DNA of 34,492 bases, from NCBI GenBank assembly GCA_025529335.1, contig JAMYHX010000463.1:1-34492 (forward strand). Reading direction: 5' to 3'. Shown piece by piece: positions 8,688-18,518 of this stretch. The DNA comes from Rhizopus sp. PT2906. Its lineage: Eukaryota; Mucoromycota; Mucoromycetes; Mucorales; Rhizopodaceae. The translations under genes were made by a program, and so were the position numbers. Each line of letters starts with the position of its first letter. Positions within the stretch are counted from its first letter, which is position 1. The notes beneath the pieces are model-generated. The model had not been told where the DNA came from. It ran no database searches and was given only the letters and a program-made list of their open reading frames with translations.

Positions 8688-9001
8688 CTAAGGAAGCTCT
8701 TATATGTTTTGTTTATGTAGTGAATGTCTCATAACCCTACTCTGCTTTATATGACTTTATGGCTGTTGCTTATTCAAAATTATCAGCAGATATTTTATAG
8801 GACTGCTGGACATCATTCTTATCATACCGTGGTTCGTCCACTTGTAAACAATGTTATTAGTTGTTGGCAGTCTATATTCCATTATTGGGTCTTAGTTTAT
8901 CACCAATGCCCATGGGTGCTTATTTTGAATGCGGCTATCGTACAATCCTCCGAGACTAATTAAACAGAAGATTTACACAAGTGTTTTATTCAGTTCACAG
9001 T

Positions 9002-9789
9002 TCATTTCGATGAGGTCACATTCACTGTAGCAGGTTGACTTTCTGGTTGTGCATAAGACGATGACTGTTCATATGGCGTTGTTTGCTCGTAAGATGTTGG
9101 ATATACAAAAGTTGGAAGTGATGCATTGCCATGCGTGCTTTGTCCAACTGCATCATCATAGGCTTCTTTTCGCATGTTATTAGGTGGCTCTATTTTAGTG
9201 AATTCTAAAGCAACATAAGCAAGTCCAATGGCTATAACCTACATGTTTATCATTAACTGTAGCCTTCTTTTTCTTTTAACTTAAATACTTACAATAACAC
9301 CTGATGCAATGGATAATGCACCATAATTGACTGTTATAAACCCAAGGCTAGCAACAATTGATTAGAAAAAGGGACATTGTTCGTGTGTGCAAACCTCAAC
9401 TTACAAAATATAGACTATAGATGCTTCAAATTAATCGCTTTTACAATACATATATATTTATACTTACATAAACCACGACCCATAAATGAAAACATAAAAG
9501 AAGCATGCTTTACTACAGGACCTGGCATCCTGAATTCAAATAATACTGTCATCAAGCCAAATAAACTACACAAAATGGGTTATTTCCTTGCTTTTTGGAT
9601 CGTTGATATCGCCTACATGACAAAGATGCCTTGAATGAAATTGGGAAAGCCTGCGATATGTTGTTAAGTGTATATATATAATACATCAAAAGTCTTTATA
9701 CCTCCGTGAATGCAGGTCATTACACCGCCTATAATCATGAATGCGGCCGCAACCATATTAACTATTCTAAAGATATTTGAAAAGTTCAT
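9002..9789 (-). CDS. COPI-associated (TVP15-like) Golgi membrane protein, six exons with a 10-nt microexon
   Basis: A 173-aa polytopic protein of the COPI-associated family, small Golgi membrane proteins found with retrograde vesicle components. Exons: 9789-9702, 9650-9617, 9565-9468, 9414-9405, 9347-9293 and 9238-9002. Introns are 51, 51, 53, 57 and 54 nt, all GT-AG. The joined frame starts M-N-F-S-N-I-F-R-I-V-N-M-V and has about four hydrophobic segments with family-typical G-G-V-M-T, V-L-F-E-F-R and G-R-G-L-F-Y-I-F-L-G. It ends in a polar Ser/Gln/Tyr-rich cytosolic tail. The G-R-G-L-F-Y-I-F-L-G block exists only if the 10-nt exon at 9405-9414 is included; without it the frame hits a stop. 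No single exon is long enough to reveal the gene in an ORF scan. Family call is firm; the exact paralogue is less so. Confidence 0.82.
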
Positions 9790-10356
9790 CTTGAATCTGT
9801 ATTAAAAGAAAAAAAGAAAAAAGAGAAACAATTTTAAACGCATCAACAATGCATGGCTTTATATTTCGCCGGTCATTCATTTGATGAACAATTGGAATTG
9901 TCCTCTCTTTCTTTACCGTGAATCATGATCATAGTTTCTATGTTTATATACAACATGTGTGCCAGTTAATCTTCCAAGGTTGAATAGTCATTCTAAAAAC
10001 TACCTAAACATAGCATATACTCTCTTTCTCTTATTGTTTTTTCCTTTCAGTATAAACACAAATACAAAATCAAATACATACACACGATTAAACGCTAAAT
10101 CTTATTTTTATTAAAACAATTACGAGAATAACATCTTCTTCATTGTATCAGAATACAGGTTGAATACATTATACATCTCGGCCTATGTAGGCGGAAATGC
10201 ATTGATATTAGAGATGCCAGAATAATGCATTAAAGATTCATCATTAAAGAAAATAAAGTATATTCTCGTAACAGGAGACTAAACAAACAAAGAAAGGAAT
10301 CATGGGTATCCTCCTATAAAAGTAGTCATTTAGTACATCCATAACGAAAACGTAAT
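9790..10356. other. Intergenic region with a short inverted-repeat element
   Basis: Upstream of the COPI-associated gene and downstream of the unassigned minus-strand gene. Apart from the inverted-repeat pair listed separately, only AT-rich sequence is seen. Confidence 0.4.
10130..10271. repeat. 142-bp segment bounded by 11-bp inverted repeats (possible MITE)
   Basis: TTACGAGAATA at 10130-10140 and its exact reverse complement at 10261-10271 bound an otherwise non-coding 142-bp stretch. The size fits a miniature inverted-repeat element, but no clear target-site duplication flanks it. Confidence 0.35.
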
Positions 10357-10592
10357 TTAGAATATTCCATCAGACATCCAAGGAAGTGTTTGCCCAACAT
10401 AGAGAGGGTCTTTCAGAGCACAAAGTGTTCCTACTAAACCACGACAAAGTCTCTTCTGGAGGAAACTGCGAACACGGGATTTCATCATCACCTGGAATAT
10501 CACTCTTTCTCATGTAATTACCTTTTTTGTTTATAAAGCGCGAAACTTGAAGCAAATATAAAGAATACCCTGATCCTGCTTTCTACTTTCAG
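10357..10592 (-). CDS. 3' exon(s) of an unassigned small protein
   Basis: The last exon ends at TAA (10359-10357) and encodes the distinctive tail R-G-L-V-G-T-L-C-A-L-K-D-P-L-Y-V-G-Q-T-L and a little more, which looks genuinely coding. Two readings are possible. Unspliced, an ATG at 10488 gives a 43-aa basic protein. Alternatively, exon 10592-10522 (after a CCTAG acceptor) joins through a 56-nt GT-AG intron (10521-10466) to exon 10465-10357, adding a hydrophobic stretch (V-F-F-I-F-A-S-S-F-A-L-Y), with earlier exons unidentified. A TATA-like TATAAATAA near 10900-10908 and a GTAAGT donor near 10822 on the same strand suggest that the transcript begins further upstream with at least one more exon. 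I do not recognise the family. Confidence 0.4.
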
Positions 10593-11504
10593 CTAGGAAA
10601 GTCAAGAAATGAATCTAAAAGGAGTATAAGTAAAAAGAAATGGTATATGTGGATATAAAGTATAAATGTGGTCAGGAAAATATACTGGCAAGTATCAACA
10701 GCGCTCAGCGAAGCACTGTGGGTTATTTCACCATGGTCGATAAGTTAAAATGAAGACAAAATAAAGTATTCATCGTCCCACATTTATGACTTTATGTATA
10801 TTGTTATAAAAGATAACTTACCAAGATATTCTCTTATTTTTACTTTGGGAGAGAAAAAGAAAGAAAATTTTTATTGTTAAACTGAGGCAGTGGCTCGTTA
10901 TTTATAGCTGTTAATTAAATCACAGTCACTATTTTGATGTAACCCAATGAAACTTCGAGAACTGGACTGTCAATAAAAATTTTTTTCTTTACTATTTTTT
11001 CAAACCGCGTTTAAACGAGATGATGTAGAGTATCAACAACAATGTTGTCTAGAAAGCAGGGACATGTAGTTGTCAATAATATTAATTTATTTGGTAATAG
11101 TGTAAAGTTGAGAAAACAAGTGTTCTAGTAGAAAAGAGATATTTGAAATTCTAAAGGAATACTTTAAGTGGATAAAGATACACAACATATATACACACAC
11201 CCTGCTTTCAAGCACCAATTTTACATGTTGTCTACATTCTCCCTTTCCAGAAACTGTAGACTAAATCAAACCATGTCGTACTTATATCATTTAGCATTAG
11301 CATCTCAATTAAATTCAGTATGACCTTTGGCTTTCTCAAATGATTCATCTAAACTTTTCTTAACCTTTCCAAACTTTGAATGGTCTTGTTAAGCGGAATT
11401 TAATTTTTCAGCTTGCAAAAAAAATATATACACACGGTAAAAACGCGTAAAAAAAAAAGCAAGCAAATTAAGTTTTCCTTTTTTATGCTATTTTTATTTC
11501 TCTA
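10593..11504. other. Intergenic region with a possible decayed coding relic
   Basis: Contains the presumed promoter and 5' leader of the unassigned minus-strand gene (10600-10910). On the minus strand around 11264-11420 there is a protein-like frame (H-S-K-F-G-K-V-K-K-S-L-D-E-S-F-E-K-A-K-G) interrupted by three stops, possibly the remains of a small Lys/Glu-rich protein gene. From there to the MAD2 start only AT-rich promoter sequence is seen. Confidence 0.3.
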
Positions 11505-12420
11505 ATGGATCTTAATTCAGCCATTACATTAGAAGGTTCTTCTCATCTTGTTGTCAAGTTCTTTGGTAATACACAGTTTTACTTTTTTTGTATATAAAAT
11601 AAAAGGCATTAACTTTATATAAACTAGAATGTGGTTTGACACAGTAAAAAAGATATTAAGCATAAAGAGGAACATGTATCTTATTTCTTTAAATGACAGT
11701 ATTTTATACCAAAGAGGAATCTACCCTTCAGATGACTTTGATGTCACAACAAAGTATGGAATGAATACAGTTGTCACAAATAACCCAGAATTGAGACAAT
11801 ATATTGATAAAATTATCAAACAGATAGAAAGTATGACGATCAGATAATGAGATTAATATTTACTCTAAATACATATTAATAGTTTGGCTCAAGAGTAATA
11901 GTATAAGTAAACTTGTCATTGTCATTCGAAGTGTAGAAACAGATGAAGTACTTGAACGATGGCATTTTGATATTGAATTAAATAATGGAGAAAATGGCAT
12001 ACCTATGCCAGAAAATATACCACCTGAGCAGTAAGAGTATATATTTAAGTGATATAAAGAATGTGACTTAGCACTATCATTATTATTATTAGAGCAGTAG
12101 AGATACAAAAGGAAACAATAAGACAGATCAGAGGCATCTTGAGACAGATTACATCTAGTGTGTCTTATTTACCTGAATTTAAAGAAGAATGCAAGTGTTT
12201 CATACATCATTTTTTATAAAACAATAACCCTTTCCTTCTAGGTACATTTAATGTTCTTGTCTATGGTGATAAGGATATCGAAGCACCCGTTGCATGGAGT
12301 GACAGTGATGCTAGCTTAATTAAAGGAGGAGGAGAACATGTGAAATACAAATCATTTTCTACACTAGTGCATAAAGTAGAACCCTTTGTTGCTTATAAGC
12401 CAGATGATGATTACATGTAA
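11505..12420 (+). CDS. MAD2: MAD2, spindle assembly checkpoint HORMA protein
   Basis: A 212-aa HORMA-domain protein (human MAD2L1 is about 205 aa). Mad2 binds Mad1 at unattached kinetochores and, in its closed form, sequesters Cdc20 to hold the anaphase-promoting complex in check. Six exons: 11505-11565, 11628-11643, 11700-11830, 11883-12030, 12093-12196, 12242-12420; introns are 62, 56, 52, 62 and 45 nt. Family blocks in order: I-T-L-E-G-S-S near residue 7, I-L-Y-Q-R-G-I-Y-P near residue 27, V-L-E-R-W-H-F-D-I-E, R-Q-I-T-S-S-V-S-Y-L-P, F-N-V-L-V-Y-G-D-K-D, S-F-S-T and the safety-belt end V-A-Y-K. The 16-nt second exon supplies E-C-G-L-T-H at the place where relatives have E-Y-A-V-N-S, with the length exactly matched. 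The last intron uses a weak GTTTCA donor. It lies 171 bp upstream of the CLPTM1 gene, in the same direction. Confidence 0.93.
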
Positions 12421-12591
12421 AATTTACCAAACCAAAAAACAGTCATGAGTTCAAGGTTTAAATAAAAGATTATTTCTTATCCCTACTGGATTTGTATCGG
12501 ATTTTAAATAAAAAGAGAGAAAGAGAGAGAAAGAGTACGTGCTGCCATTGTTGTTGTATCTATTCTTTTCTTTCCCTATTTTTCATCTGAC

Positions 12592-14940
12592 ATGTCTGAA
12601 GGTCATCAACAGCCGACTTCCTCTGCTTCAGGGGCTGGTAGACAACAACAGCAGCAACAAGGGCAACAGAGAGAAAAGTCATTCTTTGAGCAATTTTCAG
12701 GATCTATTATCCAAATGATCTTTTTCTGGATTGTCATGAGGATGATCACTGGAGGTACTTCATTTTACTTCTATACTCATCAACTTTTAATCACGAAAAT
12801 TTAGGCTTTAGCAAGTCTTCTTCTCCACCTCCTTCACCCATGCAACAACCCACGCCATCTGACCCTGTAGCTGCATCACTTCAACTTCGTGATTATGCAT
12901 CTGTTCCAGACAACATTTATTACTTTCCTAACCCAATTATTCCTGACTCTGACTTACCTGATGCCATTGTTCCTCTTTGGCAAGCAGGCATTCCTTTGGA
13001 TATTTCGATATATATCAGTGAAGAAGAATACTTTACTGATTATAATAAGAAACCTGATATAGTTGCCTCTGGCATCAATTATGGTGAGCCATTTGAAGGA
13101 AAGATGTTTGCTATTGATATTCCTACTTCAAAGGTACGTATATATTTGTATGCATAATGGTGATAGTAGGCTGATATGTTTGATTAAAAAAAAGTCTGTT
13201 CAACATAATGGTACCATCTATGCCCACATTTTTGCCGCTCAACACCACGTACCGATCGATCCTCGCCATCCTGCTCATGTCCCTGATGCGATTGTATATC
13301 AGCAACATGGTAATTTCAAGATAGAAGGCGTAGCATGTGAAGCTGACTTTTGATTAAATAGTCTTGACCAAGTTTTATCCTCAAAAGTCAGTAACAAAAC
13401 AAAAGAATTTGCTTAAAAAAGAAGATGATCAAGAAGAGGAACAAAAAGAAGCAAAAGAAGACAAGCCCCACCAAGATGAGGTATGTTGTACACATATATG
13501 TGGATATGATAATCTCATAAAAACAAATAGCAGAAGGATACTTCGAGCCCCTTTAGTATCTTGGGAAATTTCACTCGTCAAGCTCCCTTGGTTGCTCATT
13601 GGCAACAGAACTTTACGCTGAGCTTGGTTATTACTCCAAATAACCCTATTCCCAAGAACGGTTTAAAACCTCCTGTTTTGAAGTGTAAGCGATCTTTTAT
13701 TATATCTTGTTTGTATTCACTCACAGCATATATTTGCTAAAATAGATATCCCAATGAACCATCAGCTTCTTCGCGACCCTCAAGGAAAAGTTGGTTATTT
13801 CCGCCCTATTCTATTTCCCAATGACTTTTGGCAACTTCGCCAGAATGCGTTTGTAGTGAATGAATCTGTCAGTCAACTGCCCCTGAACATTCATATTGAG
13901 CCTATCGCTATGTGGAAGTTCAACACCTTTGCCATCTTGGATGACTCTATGAAACAGCAGATGAATAATCCTCTGGGCGGTATGTCAGCTGCTGATGCAG
14001 ATGAGATCAAGCGCATGTTTCTTGAGACGAACCCAGTCTTACTTGTCACGACAATTGCTGTCAGTTTACTTCACTCTCTTTTTGAAATGCTGGCGTTCAA
14101 GAACGATATTGCGTTCTGGAAGAAAAAGTCCAACAGTACAGGAATCTCCGTACGCACGCTGCTGGTCAACATCTTTTTTCAAATTGTCATCTTTTTATAC
14201 TTGGTGGATAACAGTCAGGAGACGTCATGGATGGTGCTGATCAGTCAAGGTGTTGGTTTACTAATTGAAATCTGGAAGGTGCTCAAGGCTCTCAAGTATG
14301 AATTAGTCTGGACACCCGGATCATTGATTCCCAAGTTGGGCCAGCAGTCAGAAAACAGTACAACAAAAGAGGAAGACGAGACATCCAAATACGATGCTAT
14401 TGCGTTCAAGTATCTGACCTGGTTAGCCTATCCTTTGCTGGGTGGTTATGCTATCTATTCCCTCTATTATGAACAGCACAAGAGTTGGTACTCTTATGTC
14501 CTCAAGACACTTGTTGAATTTGTGTACATGTTTGGATTTATCACAATGCTTCCTCAATTGTACATCAACTATAGATTGAAGAGTGTAAGTATACCAAATT
14601 AAAAAAGAAAACGGTAGCTTATGGTATATATGTAGGTTGCTCACATGCCATGGAAGACATTGATGTACAAGTCACTTAATACATTCATCGGTAAGTTGCG
14701 TGTGTGTGTGTGTGTGTATCTGTTCATAATATGCTTCTAACACCACATTTAGACGACTTGTTTGCATTTGTTATCAAGATGCCTACTCTCCACCGTCTTG
14801 CTTGTCTTCGTGATGATATCGTATTCTTTGTATATTTGTACCAAAGACATGTTTATAAGGTAGATCCTACAAGAGCCAACGAATACGGTCAAGTAGGCGA
14901 AGAAAAAGAAGATGAGAAGGAGACGAAAAAGAATAAATAG
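12592..14940 (+). CDS. CLPTM1 family multi-pass membrane protein
   Basis: A 653-aa member of the cleft lip and palate transmembrane protein 1 family, ER/Golgi multi-pass proteins; animal relatives act in receptor assembly and lipid scrambling, while the fungal role is little known. Eight exons: 12592-12754, 12805-13133, 13195-13309, 13362-13480, 13531-13684, 13746-14584, 14636-14690 and 14753-14940, with introns of 50-62 nt. The N-terminus is Gln-rich, followed by a first membrane segment (I-I-Q-M-I-F-F-W-I-V-M-R), a large luminal region, and a hydrophobic block from N-P-V-L-L-V-T-T-I-A-V-S to M-L-P-Q-L-Y-I-N-Y. The conserved C-terminal segment runs D-D-L-F-A-F-V-I-K-M-P-T-L-H-R, L-R-D-D-I-V-F-F-V-Y-L-Y-Q-R and V-D-P-T-R. 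A Lys/Glu-rich insertion sits in exon 4, and the tail ends in a Lys-rich stretch compatible with ER retention. The exon 5 acceptor could also be 3 nt downstream. The stop is 31 bp from the SmG stop on the other strand. Confidence 0.92.
14700..14717. repeat. GT dinucleotide microsatellite in CLPTM1 intron 7
   Basis: Nine tandem GT units lie 9 nt after the intron donor. They extend the intron slightly and could vary in length. Confidence 0.9.
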
Positions 14941-14971
14941 ACAAAAAAGAGAAGCAGGGTTTGATTTATTT

Positions 14972-15308
14972 TTAAATACGTTCAAGTGCTTCCATGATTG
15001 CGATACTATTACCACGAATTACCTAATAAAATAAAAAGCATTAAAAAAAGGTAATCTCTCTCTCTTTCTTTCTTTCTTTACCACCATGCCAATGTTGTGC
15101 TTTTCGGATGGACTAATTTCTTCAACTGTTTCATCCAAGACAATGTTCATGAAGGGATCATATCCACGAAGAATACCAGTAACTTTACGATTGCCGTTCA
15201 ATTGAAGCGAAAGACGCTTGTCCATGTATCTATAAAAAGATCAATAAGATCAACCAATGTAAAAAGTATAATTTACTTTTTTAATTCTGGTGTGCTTGTC
15301 TTTGCCAT
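14972..15308 (-). CDS. SMX2: Small nuclear ribonucleoprotein G (SmG)
   Basis: A 76-aa Sm-fold protein, one of the seven subunits of the Sm ring around U1, U2, U4 and U5 snRNA. Three exons: 15308-15277, 15229-15082 and 15022-14972, with introns of 47 and 59 nt. The start is M-A-K-T-S-T-P-E-L-K-K-Y-M-D-K, as in other SmG proteins. The Sm1 motif contains L-N-G-N-R-K-V-T-G-I-L-R-G-Y-D-P-F-M-N, and Sm2 is N-I-G-M-V-V-I-R-G-N-S. The splice after M-V restores the I-R-G-N-S block, which is absent from the unspliced frame. The length equals that of the human and yeast proteins. A Mutator-like element begins 106 bp upstream of the start codon, so the promoter is short or partly supplied by the element. 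The yeast gene name is used by orthology. Confidence 0.94.
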
Positions 15309-15413
15309 TATTTGACGTGTTTATAATGTTTGTGTATGTATATAAGAAAAAGAAAAAAAAATATAATAAAAAAGGCAAGAGCAATTTTTTACTTGAATCG
15401 CCACTGAAATGAT

Positions 15414-15454
15414 GACATAGGCCCTTCGGCATGGCATCCACGTAAATGCCCCAC
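15414..15454 (+). repeat. Left terminal inverted repeat of the MULE
   Basis: Matches the right terminus in inverse orientation, most clearly across the inner CACGTAAAT and CCCCAC blocks, with small gaps between these and the outer GACAT. Confidence 0.75.
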
Positions 15455-15479
15455 TTATTTTTAAAAAATATTTTTTTAC

Positions 15480-17523
15480 TTATCTTCTTTGTCTTTCTAA
15501 ATGAATGTTTGATGGTAACTCTTCTACATGATTGCTTCTTAATACAACTTCTCTATAAAGCTGCTCAACTTGAAGCTGCCACGAACTGGTAACTTCTTCA
15601 GATCTTAGATTCTCAACAACTTCTTTCAGCATCTTCAATTTTTGCACCATGTCTTCTTGTTTTCTTTACAGTTCAGGTTCAGGTTCAGGCTGCAACCCTT
15701 CAATGCTTGATACTTCAGTATAAGCTGGATCTTTAAAATGGAAAGCGTTAGAGCTTTCTTTTTCACGAGCATTTGCATTTCTCACCTCTCCAAACACCAT
15801 ATTCAGTATAACGTCCCAGAAGGAACATATGCTTGCAAGCTCTGTTTCAGTATCGAAAGTCTGGGCAACTACAAGACTTTAACGTATCATTATCAACACG
15901 AACTTCATAAGTCTCGTCTACATTGTTGAACGACTGAACATTGTACAAGCTAGCTCTTTCCACCTCAGAAATCATGTCCATTGCCACATGGATGCTGACT
16001 TCTTTAGCTTCAAGCTCTCTTCTTCTCGCTTCTCTTGCTTCAGGCCCCGTTCTTCCAACATTCATCCTGATACGATTTATGTTGCTTATAAAGTCTGCTT
16101 CAACATCATTGACAAGAATATACACCAGTCTGTCAACTCTTCTATTTCTTCTACTTTGCAAATAACTAGTCTTGAGCTGGTTGTGCCAACTTTCAGCGTA
16201 GTTATTTGTTTCCATGTTTGTATATCTGTCTGGCTGATAAGCTCTTGTCCACTTTATGAATCTGTCGTTATCCAAATAGCTGTTCTTGAAATAGAGCATG
16301 AATGCTGGGTATATGCTGAACTCTTGAATGAACTGGCTGAGCTTTCTGGTATATTCAGCTCTGCTGTTCTCCCACATCATCTCCTTCAGTTGTGAGATAA
16401 CTGCCTGATGCGCTCTTTTGCTATCTGCTAGACTTTCAAGCACAAGCTTGGCTCGTACTTGCTGTAATACTGCTCTCAGTACATGAAAAAGACACCATTG
16501 AATGTTGACAGATGGAAATATATTGCGAATCGCATTTTCTTCCACGCCGCTCATGTCAATCGTAATCTTTTCAGGACAGAGACTGGCAGAATGTTTTAAA
16601 TGGTAGAGCTAGTGACTTACAGGCAAGAAAAGATCTACCAGTAGTGAAAAGGTACGCAACAGGACAGTCAGTTCCAGTTTCTGCATGCCTGATCACCAAA
16701 GTATACAACAGGCCATCTTTAAATACAGTCATATTATGCGTTGCATCCAAAGAAAAATCCTTTGTTTTGGCTAAAAGGGATGCTTGCCAAGTTGAGTAGA
16801 ATCCAAAGGTGAATGAACTGTCGTAGTCATTGTCGATGAATACACTGTAATTCTTTGATTCCAAGCGGTTCAACTAGAGTTTGACAGATGCTTTCTGATC
16901 GTCATGCCTCTTGTAAGCTCTTTTAAATATTTTTCTGAAGATGTTGTACTTATCTTCACTATGAATAAAGTTATCCTTGTGAGGAATGCTTGTTGAAGCT
17001 TCACTGTGAGAGCGAAATGCTCTATGCATAACAAAACGTACGCTTCTTATATTGTATCTTTTTTGCAGTCGCTGAAGAATGGATTCTTTGACATCTGCAG
17101 ACAGAGGAAGGTACTGGAGATCCTCTGCAAAGCCGAGTACATGACAGTGGTTACCATCCGCCATGATAACTACTTCCTCAGGGTTGCTGAAATAGCAAGT
17201 TGCTATCAAACGAGCCTTGTATCCGATCTTTTTACTTTTTTTTTTTTTTGCAAAATTCTTTGAATGGTCATAGCATGTCGCTTGCTTCCAGCGCGATGGC
17301 ATTCATACAGACTTCTCCAAAGATAGTCTGCGCGTGGTCTATCTCTAACTCCATTCGGCTCTTGATCCGTGATGTTATTTCTAGTTGTATTTTTAATAAT
17401 CCACTTGGAACCATGCTTAATAACATGGCTCTCAATAACCTTCTTGTACTGTACGATGTCCGTAACTTGAAGCTCAGGCACAGGACTGTAAGCAGCAATG
17501 TTAATTTCAGTTGAAGAGTTCAT
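15480..17523 (-). pseudogene. MULE transposase relic with SWIM zinc finger
   Basis: Open fragments 17523-17206, 17302-16874, 16873-16571 and 16554-15847, plus a tail to 15480, read through as one Mutator-type transposase. Order: an N-terminal DNA-binding region; the DDE domain with first Asp in F-S-L-D-A-T-H, second Asp in I-T-I-D-M-S-G-V-E-E and Glu in N-Y-A-E-S-W-H; the C-L-F-H block after the second Asp; and a SWIM finger (C-S-C-P-D-F then A-C-K-H-M). Lesions: a frameshift in an A-rich run near 17230-17245, TAG at 16874-16876, a frameshift near 16565, TGA at 15847-15849 inside the SWIM finger, and TAA in the C-terminal tail. A GTGAGA donor and a TTTAAAG acceptor may bound a small intron near 15735-15800. 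The catalytic triad is intact, so decay is fairly recent. Confidence 0.85.
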
Positions 17524-17747
17524 TTTTTAAAAAGATAGAAATAGAGAGAATAGTAGAGCTATAAAATAAGAAGCAATGTTGTGTTTATTATATTAATATT
17601 TGTTTTAAAAGAACAAAATATCGGTGACTAACAACTTGGATTATTGAGAAGAAATGATATAGTTTGAAAAAAGAACACATTATTAACCTTTAAAAAAAAA
17701 GGGACACAAAGTTAAAAAGAAAAGCTGCCACAAAAGCAGTATTTTTC

Positions 17748-17794
17748 GTGGGGTATTTACGTGCATCCTGTACCTTCGAAAGGGCATTCATGTC
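17748..17794 (-). repeat. Right terminal inverted repeat of the MULE
   Basis: Starts GTGGGGTATTTACGTG on the plus strand and ends near the GTC at 17792-17794; partner of 15414-15454. Confidence 0.75.
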
Positions 17795-18117
17795 CCCTTA
17801 AAAAGGAGAATTAATGTAAAATGTATATCCTTTTCTCTTCTCTTTGATGGCATATCAAGGCTTATGTTTATACAGGAGAAAGTTTACAAGGACTCAGTAT
17901 GTAAAGTCTCTTTCTATCTTTCTGTTTCTTTTTGACAGATATATTTTAGCCAAATTGCTCTGTTAATAACCTACCATTGTTACTCATCCGGCACTGCTTA
18001 CTATATTTTCTATTTTGATAATTATTTGGTTGGTTAACTACATACAGCTACCCTCTATGGGGTTGTCAATAAGTTCCTACTTTTTTTTTGTGTGTGTGTG
18101 ATCCCCGGCATAAATTT

Positions 18118-18156
<39 letters not shown>

Positions 18157-18169
18157 CTTGTTTAAAACA
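17795..18169. other. Intergenic region ending in a 32-T tract
   Basis: Between the MULE and the UQCC6-like gene. No gene seen. A run of 32 T occupies 18125-18156, leaving only 13 nt before the next start codon, so the 5' leader is either very short or carries the tract. Confidence 0.6.
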
Positions 18170-18418
18170 ATGGCTCAAATCAACAAGTTTTATACATTTA
18201 TTATAATGTGTGCTGGCATGGCAGCTGGTAGCACAGTAGTTAACAAGGCAAGTTGGTCAACCAAAAGAGAAAGAAAGAAAGAAAACTAACGTGTAGTTGT
18301 AGGTGATGAAGCCCGACATGGTAAACAATACTCTTTTTTTTCTGTAATTGAGAACTAAAAGCAAAGTGTGATAATGTAGACTATTCCTAAAGTTGAGCTA
18401 CCAAAGAAAAACGATTGA
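18170..18418 (+). CDS. UQCC6 (BRAWNIN)-like mitochondrial microprotein, complex III assembly
   Basis: A 44-aa single-pass protein from three exons: 18170-18247, 18303-18320 (18 nt) and 18380-18418. Intron 1 (55 nt) has a GC donor, AAG|GCAAGT, with a CTAAC branch site and TTGTAG acceptor; intron 2 is 59 nt and GT-AG. The sequence has one hydrophobic segment (F-Y-T-F-I-I-M-C-A-G-M-A-A-G) followed by V-V and, after about five residues, K-P-D-M-T-I-P-K-V-E-L-P. Vertebrate UQCC6/BRAWNIN, as I remember it, has the same order: C-A-G in the membrane segment, V-V, then P-D-L-T-I-P. That protein resides in the inner mitochondrial membrane and is needed for respiratory complex III assembly. Orthology is inferred from this motif only and not from a search. 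The P-D-M-T-I-P motif is split across the second intron, which supports the gene model. Confidence 0.72.
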
Positions 18419-18518
18419 ATGATTCCCATATACAACATAAAAAACGTGTTTTATGTAGAAAAACATGTTAATACAAGAAAAAGGGTACTAAATTATCAAA
18501 TAAAAAGAATTCTAGAAT

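Larger units (their letters stand above)
15414..17794 (-). mobile_element. Mutator-like element (MULE) with both terminal inverted repeats
   Basis: A 2.4-kb element containing a Mutator-type transposase relic between two diverged inverted termini: 15414-15454 and 17748-17794. Shared cores, read inward, are GACAT, GCCCTT, then CACGTAAAT followed by CCCCAC. The left copy has CACGTAAATGCCCCAC and the right copy, reversed, CACGTAAATACCCCAC. No clean 9-11-bp target duplication was found, and the exact outer borders are uncertain by a few bases. The element sits between SmG and the UQCC6-like gene, with its left end close to the SmG promoter. Confidence 0.8.

Noticed and set aside
8724..8963. 79-codon plus-strand open frame
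   Set aside because: AT-rich random-looking peptide without homologous style; no promoter or neighbours to support it.
9377..9634. 85-codon plus-strand open frame
   Set aside because: It is the antisense shadow of exons 2-4 of the COPI-associated gene.
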